From Agelas oroides (lineage: Eukaryota > Porifera > Demospongiae > Agelasida > Agelasidae), in the NCBI GenBank assembly GCA_949130485.1, contig OX422204.1, forward strand, positions 4,650,015 through 4,714,014: a stretch of DNA of 64,000 nt, given 5' to 3'. Made by a program: the position numbers and the translations under genes. The notes beneath the pieces were generated by a model that saw only the letters and a program-made list of their open reading frames with translations, ran no database searches and was not told where the DNA came from. Below are positions 1-11,263 of this stretch, piece by piece (the stretch's first letter is position 1; each line of letters opens with the position of its first letter).

Positions 1-1
1 G

Positions 2-829
2 ACCCTTGCTACACAACTTGAGGAGCTCAGAGTTACTGTGTCTTCACAGCAACCAACAACAACATGCCTTACTGACAGTCCCAGCTGGTCTGAGATTGTG
101 AGGGAGAAGAAGACACGAGACCACAAACCAAGTAAGGGTGGCAATGGGGGAAGATGTGAGCATAGTAACCACAATGGAAAAGCCAAACAAGACGGTGCGG
201 GCAAGAGTAGTAAGAATAGGGGGAAGCGGGGTGCATATTCCCATGGACCTAGCACTTATACTCATGAACAGCATAATGGTCAGCCCCAATCCCAATCTCA
301 ATCTCAACCTCAAAAGTCTTGCCCAAGGAAACCTTTACCTGGTAAACGGAAGGTATGGGGCACTATGAAGATTTGCCCATCCACCACTGTCAAAAGTGTC
401 ATTTCACAGCTGACATGCATTACTGATACTAGTATTCAAGTCAAACGAAAGTACAAGATGGCAGAGAGTGGCAAAGTAGCAAAATGGTGGCATGTGGTAA
501 GCGGTGATGAGGGTACAATGGCTAAACTGGAGGAAGAATGGGGGAAAGTACAAATACAGACATCCTGGGTAATCAAGCCATGTCTTTCATATGTTGACGA
601 GATCCCAGGAAGCATCTCCATCAACCCTGTTAGTGATGAACTACGTGCTATGCCCATAACCCCCTCCCCTTCCCCTTCCCCTCTCTCGACCCAATCCCAA
701 GTTACTGACGAGGGTAATGCACAGGAAGCTGCTTCATCTACACCCACAACCAGTGTCGCTGAGAACTCTGATACCAACAGTGTCAACAAAGTCCCAAGCG
801 ACAATTCTCCTTTTTTAGGAGAACACTAA
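2..829 (+). CDS. LINE ORF1, 5' end outside window
   Basis: The frame is open from base 2 to the TAA at 827-829 with no in-window ATG start required, so the ORF begins upstream of the window. The product is basic and low complexity: a short leucine-rich start (LATQLEELR), a Gly/Lys/Asn/His-rich stretch, a QSQSQSQPQ run, then a more ordered middle section and a Ser/Pro-rich tail. No zinc knuckle is visible. By position it is the ORF1 nucleic-acid-binding protein that packages LINE RNA; that role is inferred from context, not from a recognised domain. Its last codons overlap the ORF2 frame and carry a slippery heptamer at 811-817, suggesting that ORF2 is made as an ORF1-ORF2 fusion. Confidence 0.72.
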   Translation, partial: TLATQLEELRVTVSSQQPTTTCLTDSPSWSEIVREKKTRDHKPSKGGNGGRCEHSNHNGKAKQDGAGKSSKNRGKRGAYSHGPSTYTHEQHNGQPQSQSQSQPQKSCPRKPLPGKRKVWGTMKICPSTTVKSVISQLTCITDTSIQVKRKYKMAESGKVAKWWHVVSGDEGTMAKLEEEWGKVQIQTSWVIKPCLSYVDEIPGSISINPVSDELRAMPITPSPSPSPLSTQSQVTDEGNAQEAASSTPTTSVAENSDTNSVNKVPSDNSPFLGEH

Positions 830-3729
830 GGTGCAGGACACATTCCTTGGAAGGCGTAAGCTATGATAATACTATACCTGTAACTAATAGACAAACAATA
901 CACTTACAATGTACACCAGAACAATCTGACTCCAATGTTTCTATCCTATATTATAATGCGAGAAGTATTCTGCCAAAATTAGCTTGTTTACGTGCTGAAG
1001 CCGTTGCAAACAATCCTTCCATCATCTGCATTGTTGAAACCTGGCTGTCAGAAAATATATCTGATAGTGAGATCTCAATTGAGAACTATCAAATTGTCAG
1101 ATTGGATCGGAATAGACATGGTGGAGGGGTTTTAGTGTACATTCACAATTCCCTGAGCTGGGAAATTCTACAGAAGGGTCCCAATGATCTAGAACTTGTA
1201 GCTCTGTCTGTTAGTTCAAGTACCATTAACACTGTCAAACACTGTGTTTCAGTTTTGTATCGTCCACCTTCTTCATCTGTTAGTTTTTTCGATAGCCTTT
1301 ATAATACCATTTTGAATTTGTCACCTCATCAGTTCTCTAGTTTTGTATTGGTAGGAGATTTTAACGTCGATTTTTGTAACACAGACCATCCTTATTTTTA
1401 TAAACTCAACAGTATTCTCCAGATGTTGTCACTGTCCCAAGTTGTAGGTACCCCCACCCACACATGTCCTAATGGGAATTCTTCGCTGATTGACCTGGCC
1501 CTTGTATCCAATACAGCTCTGCTTCACCATTGTTCTACAATGCCTCCTATTGCAAATTCTGATCACAATGGACTTCAACTCTCATTTAAGTGGAGACTAA
1601 GCGGCAGACAAGCGCAACAACCCCCTAGGACCATCTGGAGGTATAGAAATGCTGACTTCAGAATGGCATGTCAGATGTTTGATGATACTGATTGGGATAG
1701 TTTATTACCTGAGGAAGATATCGATACCGCAGCCACCAATTGGCACAGAAAGTTCATGGATGTCATTTCTATATGCATTCCACAACAAACATTGAAAGGA
1801 AGGAGGAATGTACCCTGGCTGACTAAGAATATAATCCGCCATATGAGAAAACGAAATGCGGCGTTCCATGCTACTAAGAGATCGGACAGGCCTGAAGTAG
1901 CAACTAAGTACAATAAATTACGTAACAAAGTTGTAAAGATGCTACGGGAAGCTAAGAACTTATACCTCAACAGGCTTAATGTAGGAAGCAAAAAGCAGTT
2001 CTGGAAGGCGGTAAAGGTACTTAACAAGCAACAATCCACGATCCCAACTCTTCATCATCAGGAAACCACCGCAGAAACAAACTACGAGAAAGCTACTATG
2101 CTCAATGAGTATTTCTCAACTTGCTTTAATGCATCAGTTCCTCCCCTGTCACAGTTAGATGAAGAGAGTCAGACTCACATGGAGTTTGGATCTACCTGTT
2201 CTGAAGACCTCCTATGTACCACGGAGGAAGTCCTGTCATACATCCAAACATTGGATGCCACTAAAGCCAGTGGTCCAGATGGGATATCCATTAGAATGCT
2301 CAAACATACTGCAACAAGCATTGCTCCATCCCTTGCTAAGCTTTTTAATATTTCCATCAAACTCGGGCGCTTTCCAACTTGTTGGAAAACTTCTTCTGTT
2401 GTACCTGTACCAAAGTCATCTAAACATAATGAGGTTGCCAACTACAGACCAATATCCCTTCTACCGGTAGTGAGCAAACTGCTAGAGCGACACATTCATC
2501 AAGCAATCACCACCCACCTCAATGAAATTAGACCACTCTCCAATAAGCAGTGGGGATTCCAACCTGGAAAATCCACAGTTACAGCTCTACTGGCTGTAAC
2601 ACATGACTGGCTTAAAGCACTTGAATCCAGGCACAATGTATGCTCTGTCTTCCTCGACCTCCGCAAGGCCTTCGATTCAGTTCCTCACAGGCTGCTTTTA
2701 GAAAAACTGAACACATATGCACTGGATTCCCGCATCCTCTCATGGCTGCACAGCTACCTTGCTGAAAGAAAACAACATGTGGTCGTCGGCGGTGATTCAT
2801 CTCCTGATTCACCTGTGCTTTCAGGAGTTCCGCAGGGCTCCGTTTTGGGTCCACTACTATTCCTCATTTATATTGATGATGTGTCGTCTCTCAAGCTGTC
2901 TGAAAACACAGTTCTAAACCTCTATGCAGATGACATGCTCCTATACAAACAAATTAAGTGCAGTGAGGATTACCAGCAGCTACAATTGGACATTGACAAA
3001 ATCAGTTCATGGGTAGATAACAATCATCTATCACTGAATCCAGCTAAATGTAAGACCATGCTGATCTCACGAAAGCGAAATCTCAGGTATCCTCCACAGT
3101 TCCTGCTAAATAAGGTACCACTTGAACAGGTAGAAGCCTTTAAGTACTTGGGAGTTCTTATTTCATCAGACTTGTCTTGGTCCAGGCACATAGATTCCAT
3201 CTGTGCAAAAGGAAAGAAACTTATTGGTCTACTATATAGAAGATTCTCATCTAACGTATGCAGTGAAAGACTGCTAGAAATGTACAAAACTCTAGTGCGT
3301 CCTCACCTTGAATATGCCGCCCCTGTGTGGGATCCCCACCTTTTAAAGGACATAGAATCTGTGGAGAATGTGCAAAAATATGGACTAAAAATGTGTTTGA
3401 AAAGGTGGGATCTAGGCTACCAGGAACTACTCCATCTCACTCAAATTCCTACACTTGAAAACAGGAGAATATACTTAAAACTTTGTACTGTATTTAAGAT
3501 CATCCATGGTCTCTTTTCTTTTACACCTGATGTATTTATGCCTCAACCTAGTAGACATGATTATAATTATAATCTCCCCTTATTGTATCAACCCTATGCA
3601 CACACTAACGCCTTCCAATCATCATTTGTTCCTAGCACTATTTCCATCTGGAATCACTTACCCCACGATGCACTTATTGCACCTTCACTTCGCACTTTTA
3701 AGTTGAATGTTGCACCTATGTTCTTGTAA
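772..3729 (+). CDS. LINE ORF2: apurinic-type endonuclease plus reverse transcriptase
   Basis: This is the polymerase of a non-LTR retrotransposon (target-primed reverse transcription). The frame is open from 772. Counting residues from codon 847, endonuclease motifs are N37 (YNARS), E64-T-W, G170-D-F-N and S238-D-H, the normal order for an EEP endonuclease. RT motifs follow: PISLLPVVSKLLE, the FLDLRKAFDSV block, GVPQGSVLGPLLF and Y693-A-D-D. The C-terminus contains HLEYAAPVWDP, common in CR1/L2/jockey-type elements. There is no internal stop, so the copy looks recent. The first in-frame ATG is at 1423 (residue 193), inside the endonuclease, so ORF2 cannot start normally and still keep that domain. 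Expression by -1 frameshifting from ORF1 is the likely solution. Confidence 0.93.
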   Translation, partial: YQQCQQSPKRQFSFFRRTLRCRTHSLEGVSYDNTIPVTNRQTIHLQCTPEQSDSNVSILYYNARSILPKLACLRAEAVANNPSIICIVETWLSENISDSEISIENYQIVRLDRNRHGGGVLVYIHNSLSWEILQKGPNDLELVALSVSSSTINTVKHCVSVLYRPPSSSVSFFDSLYNTILNLSPHQFSSFVLVGDFNVDFCNTDHPYFYKLNSILQMLSLSQVVGTPTHTCPNGNSSLIDLALVSNTALLHHCSTMPPIANSDHNGLQLSFKWRLSGRQAQQPPRTIWRYRNADFRMACQMFDDTDWDSLLPEEDIDTAATNWHRKFMDVISICIPQQTLKGRRNVPWLTKNIIRHMRKRNAAFHATKRSDRPEVATKYNKLRNKVVKMLREAKNLYLNRLNVGSKKQFWKAVKVLNKQQSTIPTLHHQETTAETNYEKATMLNEYFSTCFNASVPPLSQLDEESQTHMEFGSTCSEDLLCTTEEVLSYIQTLDATKASGPDGISIRMLKHTATSIAPSLAKLFNISIKLGRFPTCWKTSSVVPVPKSSKHNEVANYRPISLLPVVSKLLERHIHQAITTHLNEIRPLSNKQWGFQPGKSTVTALLAVTHDWLKALESRHNVCSVFLDLRKAFDSVPHRLLLEKLNTYALDSRILSWLHSYLAERKQHVVVGGDSSPDSPVLSGVPQGSVLGPLLFLIYIDDVSSLKLSENTVLNLYADDMLLYKQIKCSEDYQQLQLDIDKISSWVDNNHLSLNPAKCKTMLISRKRNLRYPPQFLLNKVPLEQVEAFKYLGVLISSDLSWSRHIDSICAKGKKLIGLLYRRFSSNVCSERLLEMYKTLVRPHLEYAAPVWDPHLLKDIESVENVQKYGLKMCLKRWDLGYQELLHLTQIPTLENRRIYLKLCTVFKIIHGLFSFTPDVFMPQPSRHDYNYNLPLLYQPYAHTNAFQSSFVPSTISIWNHLPHDALIAPSLRTFKLNVAPMFL
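811..850 (+). promoter_or_regulatory. Putative programmed -1 ribosomal frameshift signal between LINE ORFs
   Basis: T TTT TTA lies at 811-817 with ORF1-frame codons TTT (812-814) and TTA (815-817), a canonical X XXY YYZ heptamer. After an 8-nt spacer, CTAAGG (826-831) can pair with CCTTGG (845-850), one pair being G-U, around a 13-nt loop. A -1 slip enters exactly the ORF2 frame, ten bases before the ORF1 stop. The geometry matches known -1 signals; function is inferred. Confidence 0.6.
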
Positions 3730-3816
3730 TTTTATAATCAGGGTACATACTTGTATTAGCCTAGGAAGCTATTATGTATCCTTTGCATTTGCATAAATTA
3801 TTAAAAAAAAAACAAA

Positions 3817-3852
<36 letters not shown>

Positions 3853-3855
<3 letters not shown>

Positions 3856-6063
3856 CTCGGACTGCTGAACGCTATGCGTCCATACTTGGGACACTTCTTC
3901 ACATCATCAAGACAAACAAGATATAGATAACTGCCAGACTCACTCGATTAAGATCTATGCAGTCACAGCTGTAAAAGTAGCAATTGTCCGAACCATCGGT
4001 ACTCGGAAAGTGACCCCTAACTGCGGACTATGTTTCTGTAGGGTTTTAGCAAATAGGCTACAGCTGCGCTACACACAAATAGCTAGCTAGCACTCCGATG
4101 TTCGATCGGAGCATACTCTCGACCCGGAAGCCACGGCAATGTTTGCGTACATGCATGCGGCTATGCAGGCGCTCGCTGGAGGGGGGCTTACAACCAACTC
4201 AATGTAAACACCTTGGGTCAATGTCACCACTGCCTACAACCTCTCGCAAACCGAACGGGAGTGGTTTGCCCAAGCACATGGCGCGCCTTCGAAACGAAAT
4301 AGGGGAAGTGTGGAACGAGGAAATGGGAACTGGGAAACGAGGACATGGAAAGGAGAAATTCATTGATTATGTCACGGTCTAGCTAGAGTTCGAGTAGTAG
4401 GTCAGATCAGCTAGCAGCTATACGACCCTTAAAGATTTGTTGTCCGACACTTTGATGGTGTCCAGAATTAAGTGGTGTCCGGTGATTGATGAGCTACTCT
4501 ATTCAGATTTAAAAATTTTTCACCGGACTGACAAACTGACAAACAGACGGACAAAACCAATTCCTTAACCCCTTCGCGCATGCGCGCGCGGGGTAGGTGG
4601 GAGCTTCGATACTGAAAGAGACTTAAGACTTGAGGCGCTCAACAGGTCTTGGGTAGTCTGCGTCCGTACCAAGACTGAGGGGAAGAGAGGCTTGCCTCTC
4701 CAGAAGTCCCAGGCGCATGCAGGGGGCTTGAGAACGCCCGACGCTAGTTACTACTGACAGACGACGGAGGTGGCAGCTCCTGAGTATCGATGTGCACTGA
4801 ACGAGACATTGACCTAACAAGACATGCAAGTGCAAGAGACATCTACCGAGGTTGTATTCACCTGGACTATCTGCAGTCTGTGTGTTGGTGTGTGTTGTGA
4901 CAGAAGGAGACTGGCCAAGGGGACCAACAGTTGGGGTTTCCCGGGTGGTGGCGCGGTGTGAATGCTACCAGTCAGAGGTCTGCATGCCTCTGTTTAACTG
5001 CCATAGTCCCTTGACTCCATAGGCATAGGTGTGAATCTGGTGACAAGGCTGCTAGCACTGTCTGGACATTGTGCTAATTATGCATTGTCTTTGCATTGTG
5101 TTTGCATGTGCATTTTTTTGCAGCTGTATTCTGTATGCCTCATATAGGCGCAAACAGAACATGAACTTTGAAAAACGGTGCTTTTGTATCATGTAGCGTT
5201 ATATCTATCTGAGTTCACAGGTTGGTAGTTAGGCTTAGCTTAGTCAAAAACAAACCTGCTTTACTCAGGAAGTAGTCATACGAGTTGACAGTGAAGTTCC
5301 GACTAAGCTACAACGGATGATGTGCGGGTACTCGCGGAGATGACTGGAAATCCGTAGCAAAACTTCAAGCGAAGGTACGCTTTCACTGTCGTTTAGATTA
5401 CCTAGAAAAATTCGGTAGGACCTGTAGCGCGTGGGCTGTTTCACGGGCCAATACGTAAGGTCGGTAGGTCGGCTTGAAAATAAATAAGCAATTAACACTC
5501 ACTCAACTTCCTGTTTGCTTAAGGAGCGCAAGCAGGAAAGAGTAGACTCACCCTCAAGTGGTTGTAAAACAATATTTTGCAGAAAAGAGACAATATTAAA
5601 CAGACAAAATTCAGTGACAGTCATGATTTACAAGGTCTTTTGGCAGCATTTAAAGGATGCCTGGAGAAAGGGCTTTTTTCCTCAGACTTGCATAGGAAAC
5701 ATATTGTATTGCATGTACTGTCTGGAAATGAGCGCTGAGATGACTGTACTCATCATCCTTCACTAGGGTCTCCTCTTGGCCACCACACTAATAGCATACT
5801 GGAGGGAAATGTATGAGAGTAGCAGAAAAATAAGAAGTTTCAATCGAACATGCACAAGTAATACTTTGCCGAGTAATAATGGTCGTGTAAAATTCTGATG
5901 TTGGAGGGAAGAGTGTACAACAGTTACTATGATTCTTTTACATCCGGGTCTTCATCACCCAAGTGTCATAATGTACTCCCATACTGAGCACATGTAGTTT
6001 GCAAGTGCAGCAGTTTCTACTTCCATTTAGACCATAGTTGAAGTCATTTTCTAGTCAGTTGCT
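3853..6063. other. Non-coding stretch 3' of the LINE
   Basis: I found no supported gene here. Short open frames at 4098-4382 (+), 4623-4835 (-), 5265-5498 (-) and 5515-5766 (+) have no recognisable domain and no paired splice sites. A G+C-rich palindromic patch (gcgcatgcgcgcgcg) sits near 4575. Confidence 0.5.
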
Positions 6064-6177
6064 AGTCATATAACCCACCTAGATACGAGGTATACTTGAT
6101 GGTTAAAACACTACCTGGTACTTGCCAGCTACTGTTTTAACCATCAAGTACTTTGTATTTAGGTGGGTTATATGACT
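6064..6177. repeat. Palindromic MITE-like inverted repeat, 114 bp
   Basis: The left arm AGTCATATAACCCACCT (6064-6080) is matched by AGGTGGGTTATATGACT (6161-6177). Pairing resumes with ACTTGATGGTTAAAACA opposite TGTTTTAACCATCAAGT, leaving a loop of about 20 bases. This looks like a small foldback transposon derivative; no target duplication was resolved. Confidence 0.75.
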
Positions 6178-6974
6178 TAGAACACTAGCCACTAATATTT
6201 AATTATTATTTTCAACTTTCACATTTTCAAATTTGCTTGTTATAGTCATTACAACAAAAATGCATATAGTACACATACAATGTTTACTTTGAGTTGATGG
6301 TAGCATTTTGGCTGGTGTCTTCTTAACATCCTCCTTTTGTGTTGTGTCTGAGTCTTCGTATTCCTCCAAGGCAGCAAGTAGTAGCCTATATTGGTAGCTT
6401 GGTACTTGAACTGCTCTAGTGCAGCTAGTAGCACTGAGTCAACAGTGTATGGCTTCATTCAAAAACTTCCACACTAGACGAGGCGGCCACAGAAAATGGC
6501 GGTTGTTCAGCTCCATAGATCCCTATGCTGTGGTTTCAAACCGATTTAGACTATAGCTACTCACCATCAAACTGTTCCTGTAATGGGGTCTTACGACTCA
6601 ATACTCTGTGGTGACAGTCTATGGAGAGTTTCTCGGTGAACCATTAGTAGTCCACATGAAGTAGGATTTATAAGCTTGCGTGCAAAGCCTCATTAAACTC
6701 ATGTGCTTTGCACTCGGGTTTTATGAGGCCTTGCTTGGGCTTCTAAACCCCGCAGATAAAGAAGTTTGATGTTTGGATTTACAATTTCACTTGGAAGTGT
6801 TTGAATTTATGACCATTCTTAGTTCTTTGTGAACAAAAAAGTTCTATACTATCATACTGTACACAGCATGCATCTTCCCCTTGGCCTACCCTCCCACGTC
6901 TCTCCTCTCTTACCATTCCTAAAAAACAATACCAAAAAAAACCCAGCAGGAACAAGTCACAAATAAAGTTTTCT

Positions 6975-7630
6975 GAATGAAAACAAGTGCATGTAGGGAT
7001 GGAATCCTCAAAAACCAACCAAACTATAGATGGGAATGACACTACAGTTTCACACCATCCCTACATCTTGTGCCATTTTGCCAACTATGCACACCACAAA
7101 AGCTAAAAGACAAGTGGGGCAAGTGATAGCTAGCTGAGAGAAGACAAGTGGATGGTATAGCAAGCTGAGAGGACCAGGGGAAACAAGTAGTCAAAGTGTT
7201 GTGCATGAAATACAGCTAGCCGCTGGATGATGCATCAGAACTACATGTAGTTCCACTTGAAGAATTGTCTGATTCACTCTCATCACGGCTGGTGTCTGTA
7301 CTTAGCCTATTCACACCCACTAAATGCTCTGTACTCAGCACTGCTCACTCCACAGCCTTCTACATAAGACAATCCATGTTCAGCAGCAATAAAATTTCAC
7401 AACTTACTCGACATACAATACAGACCCAGCTCATGTACTCCACAGTTCCTGCACTACCCACCCCACTTCCTTCCACAACCCTTCTAGCTATGCGCACAAC
7501 TAACAAACACAAAGCATAGTTGGCGAAATGGTACAAGATGTAGGGATGGTGTGAAATTGTTGTGGTGTCATTCCCATCTAGTTTGGTTGGTTTTTGAGGA
7601 TTCCATCCCTACATGCACTTGTTTTCATTC
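6975..7630. mobile_element. Foldback element built from two inverted TGTAGGGATGG MITEs
   Basis: Arms of about 116 bp (6975-7090 and 7514-7630) are near-perfect inverted repeats. Each arm carries a complete small element bounded by TGTAGGGATGG and CCATCCCTACA (6992-7065; 7539-7613). The 420-bp spacer has no coding support. A diverged third unit follows directly at about 7670-7790, and a fourth lies at about 45058-45143, so the unit is a dispersed family. Confidence 0.75.
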
Positions 7631-7790
7631 TTGATTATCAAGTTTGCTTGTCCCCAAAACATTTGTTACAGGGAACATGTGTGTGTAGAGATGGAACCCT
7701 GAAAAGCAAGGTAGGAACAGCACCTCAAGCCTCTTACACCAGTCCTACATCTTGTGCCATTCTTCTAATTGTGCTTTGTGGTGCTTGGTA

Positions 7791-9102
7791 TGTGGGTGCA
7801 TAGAATTAAGTCACAAAAAATTTTTGCTGCAATTTTTTTGCTAAATTACACAGCAGTACTCTTGGTTTGTGGTGACACCCCACTACTAGTCAGCAGTTTC
7901 TGATTATGTGGTTCTTTCAACGTTCCATGTGCTTCAGCTTGACATGGGGTTTGTACACTTTCAGAAAGGTTGGAGCAAAGAATGCTGCTGTTGAGGTGAG
8001 AATGAATCTTGGATGGTTCAGTAGCAAACTCACCTGTGGCAAGAGAAAGGATCATGGACATGTACATGCATGGATTGGTGCATTCTTCATAGCACTCACG
8101 AAATTAAAGCCTACTGATCACTTACAATTGTCTGGCAATGAAGCTTGTTAAAAGGTCACTTGCAGCAACCCAGTGTAAATTTCTGATTCTACACACATTA
8201 ACAAGCTCTTATTAGTCGGCCAGCAATGCCCATCCAGACTGAATTCTGCTTTCAGCATTAGAAATGGATTTCCTAAGAGGCAAGAGGTGTTTTCTACACC
8301 TACAGTGCTCCAAAGCAAGAGAGCAAATTTTTCAATTTTGGAAACTTTTAGCTGTAATGCTTGACACACACATCAAATGTGTTTACAAAGTACATAAAAG
8401 CAATGACCCAACACTTGTTATGTTTCCCCTAATTTAATTAAGTGTCACGTGATGTCTCCTCATCAATATGGCTGCCAAAAGTCACCTCATTCAGAAAAAG
8501 TGTTTAGCATAGTATAGCCCTGTTTTTTGAAGTTAAGTGTCCAGATGTGGTGTGAAGTAGCCTTTACTTGGAAGTTTATGAGGGTAGTCAACAGGCTTCA
8601 CTCCCAAGCATTGTCAGGAAAATCCCTAAAAACTGATTTTTGAGAGGCAAAAGTGTTTAGCATAGTATAACTGTAAAACTCCGAGTTAACAGGATTTACT
8701 TGAAAGATGGCTTTTAGATAGGTTAAAGTTTTGTTTCAAGTACTTTTCTTAGAATAGAAACCTTCCTGGAAGGTATGGGAGCGCTTTTGCGTGGAAATAG
8801 TAACTTTCAGCCATTTTAGTGACGTATCATGGGTGGGCGTTCCTTTCATGATGTCATTAACCACAATGCGTGGCTACGTGAACAGTATGGCTGCTGTCTT
8901 CATTGATCCGCGTTGACTGGCTCTAGGTACAGAGTATGAAATCTTACAGTTTCTCGTGGTAGAGCGCACGTTGCTGACATTGCGCAGTACTGTTTGACTC
9001 CCAGGACTCACTTCCTGGTTGCTGGGTGATCAAGGAAGTTGTGAGTTGGCTCTGAGAAGAACTGGTTGTAGTTGAGCATGCCACGTTTTCCACGAAGCCT
9101 AG
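7791..9102. other. Non-coding stretch
   Basis: No supported gene. A motif (aaagtgtttagcatagtata) occurs twice, near 8499 and 8650, hinting at an old repeat. Open frames on both strands near 7906-8369 lack domains. Confidence 0.4.
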
Positions 9103-9587
9103 TTAACTCTTTAACAACCGTAGGCTATTTACTGGAAGTGTTTATTAGGCTATGGATACCTTCCATGGTCTGTATTTTCACTTCTGCTTGGAGCTAGCAC
9201 TGGAAACTTGATTCAAAGCTTTATTGACACATTCTCTGTAGGTTCGTGACATTGGACACACCCACTCATTAGCGAGCGTTCATAGTCAGGGCCCTCCAAC
9301 CAGAGAACGCTCCTCCGGACTAAAAGCTGCCTAAAATGCCAGAAATGGAGTCCCTACAAGGTGAAAGGAGCGTTTTCTATGCCCGTTTGTGCAAGAAAGC
9401 AGACAAACGGCCCACCCGGCATTGACCAAGGCTTTTCTACAGGCAGCTGCAACCGCCGCCATGCACTGTCAGCCAGGGCGGTGCACCCACCCACCTCCCC
9501 CTGTCCCACCCTTTCTGCTAGCGCAGAGCCTATCTTCAAAACGGATTGCGCCAAATCTGACGGCGTCATTGGTTGGTAAAGGGTTAA
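9103..9587. mobile_element. TTAA-flanked non-autonomous element, 485 bp
   Basis: The ends TTAACTCTTTAACAACC (9103) and, reverse complemented, TTAACCCTTTACCAACC (ending 9587) agree at 15 of 17 positions. Both begin with TTAA, the target used by piggyBac- and Kolobok-type transposases. The interior shares a C-rich block (CCCACCTCCCCCTGTCCCACC) with 28650-28676. No transposase is present. Confidence 0.6.
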
Positions 9588-9817
9588 CCGAATTTCTAGC
9601 TAATACTCGGTTCTAAATTCTAGCTGGCTGATGGTTTGTTAGCATCGTAGTGCACATCTGTGACATCACAAATTATCTGTGACGTCACAACGGCTCTTCT
9701 TAAGTATGGCAAGTATATAGAGAAGCTAAAACTCGCAGCGCAGGCCGTGTACGTGCAAATAACGATGATTTGTACCGTTTATATGTGTAAATAAGATGAT
9801 AGGAGGGCTTTACTATA

Positions 9818-10572
9818 TAGAGTAAGTTAGCAATCATCGGACGACAGGGTATATTCGGACACTCAAACGCGGAGGGAAAACTGCGTAAACATTCGGCGAT
9901 ACCACAAGACTGTAGCTGAGGTACGTGGTACCTGGTGTACCAAAAATGACGCCCGCGCATTGTTTCCTGTTGGCGCTAGAAGCGATAAAATGGCCGTCCG
10001 AAAAACATCAATATTCGGAAAAGTGTATGTATTTTCAGACACTGTTGTTTGTGCCTTCTCTGAAGCTGCTTTTGGAGAGATTTTAGCATCGATACGATGC
10101 CCCAAGACCTCCCCAATTCGCAATATATTTTGGTAGCGGTAGCTGCTTTGAACACTCAGGGGGGCAGCTGAACATGGACCAGTCCGATTCGATTGATATC
10201 GGACGGTGAAATTTGTCATTTCTTGCTGTGGTGTCTCCAAACAAGTTGAAGTCTCCACCATATTAGCATCAGTAGAATCTACAGGCTCTTGGCTACATGC
10301 TGGTACTTGTCCGGAGTTTGTGCGTTGAGTAGTTCTCGAGATATTGCACGATATCGTTTGAACTCACCTATTTATGCTGCACATAAATCAACCAGTGTAG
10401 TTTATGGAAAGAAACATGAAATATATTTATATCTCGAGAACTACTCAACGCACAAACTCCGGACAAGTACCTCAGCTACAGTCTTGTGGTATCGCCGAAT
10501 GTTTACGCAGTTTTCCCTCCGCGTTTGAGTGTCCGAATATACCTGTCGTCCGATGATTGCTAACTTACTCTA
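9818..10572. mobile_element. Element with about 107-bp terminal inverted repeats and an inner hairpin
   Basis: Arms 9818-9924 and 10467-10572 are inverted copies differing by about one base (a G insertion near 9850). A second inverted pair, 10303-10342 and 10430-10470, nests inside and abuts the right arm, sharing its GTAC. The minus-strand open frame at 9863-10261 spans arm and interior and has no recognised domain. Superfamily unknown. Confidence 0.7.
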
Positions 10573-11263
10573 ATTTGAAAAATTTGAAAAATTTTGCTCT
10601 TTTGCTTTGGAGCACTGTACTTGTACAAAGGAGAGAAATGGGCCACCTCGTACCACTGAGGTCTTTCTACAGCCAAGCATGGAGTTGCATTGTGCAGCGC
10701 TGACATAATCCAACTTTCAGTACATAATTATGGTTAACATGTTGGAGGTATGTTGCTACTAGAACAACTGCATGAATCTTTGCCATTAAGCTTTGATTGA
10801 AAAAATTGTTATCATGGTTCAGGGATTGACCAAAGTAGTCTTGCTGTGTAGGTTAGCAGGCACTCTTGCCCCCACACACATTTCCATTTGTATACTGTCT
10901 ACAAAATGCACTTTAGTACTGAAACTAATCATAAGCCCAGAAGCATATATTTGTAACACTTGTGCAACTTTTACCTTCACCAGCATAACTTTCTAACTGC
11001 AGTTGAAAGTCTGTGGCCTTTGGTCCTTTTAACATCCTCACAAGAGAATGGCTAGCCTGTAGGTGTAAGGGGGTGACAACGATTGTATAGTCTCACATGC
11101 TCAATCTATAAGGCTATTACAATTTCAAATATTAGATGGCTCCCGTTCGTAGTGATGGTGTAAAGAAATGTATTGTTTCAAACACCATAAAGTAGAAAAA
11201 ATTCAGTGTTAAATGTTTTTGTTGGCTTAGACAGCAACCAAAACTTTAAACAATTCTTGAGAG
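10573..11263. other. 3' flank of the FAM126-like gene
   Basis: No gene was recognised. On the minus strand downstream of the stop at 11264 I saw no canonical AATAAA. A 22-base segment at about 10977-10998 is bounded by minus-strand AG and GT signals and could be an alternative exon, but nothing else supports it. Confidence 0.35.

Larger units (their letters stand above)
1..3852 (+). mobile_element. Near-intact non-LTR retrotransposon (LINE, jockey/CR1-like), 5' end off-window
   Basis: The element comprises partial ORF1, a complete ORF2, a roughly 70-base 3' UTR (3730-3802) and an A-rich tail at 3803-3852, interrupted by a few C residues. The uninterrupted 960-codon ORF2 and the long tail point to a young insertion. 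Target-site duplications cannot be judged because the 5' junction lies outside. The clade is unresolved: the architecture and motifs fit the jockey/CR1/L2 group, while a poly-A tail is more like jockey/I-type elements. Confidence 0.92.

Noticed and set aside
44..313. Minus-strand and +2-frame open reading frames over the LINE (for example 436-804, 1671-2039, 2612-2854)
   Set aside because: They are shadows of ORF1/ORF2 and have no domain.
4098..4382. 94-codon basic open frame
   Set aside because: No domain, no splice signals; composition reflects local sequence.
9863..10261. 132-codon minus-strand frame
   Set aside because: It runs through one arm of an inverted-repeat element, and the same C-terminal peptide is produced by the opposite arm at 10467-10528; no domain or splice context.
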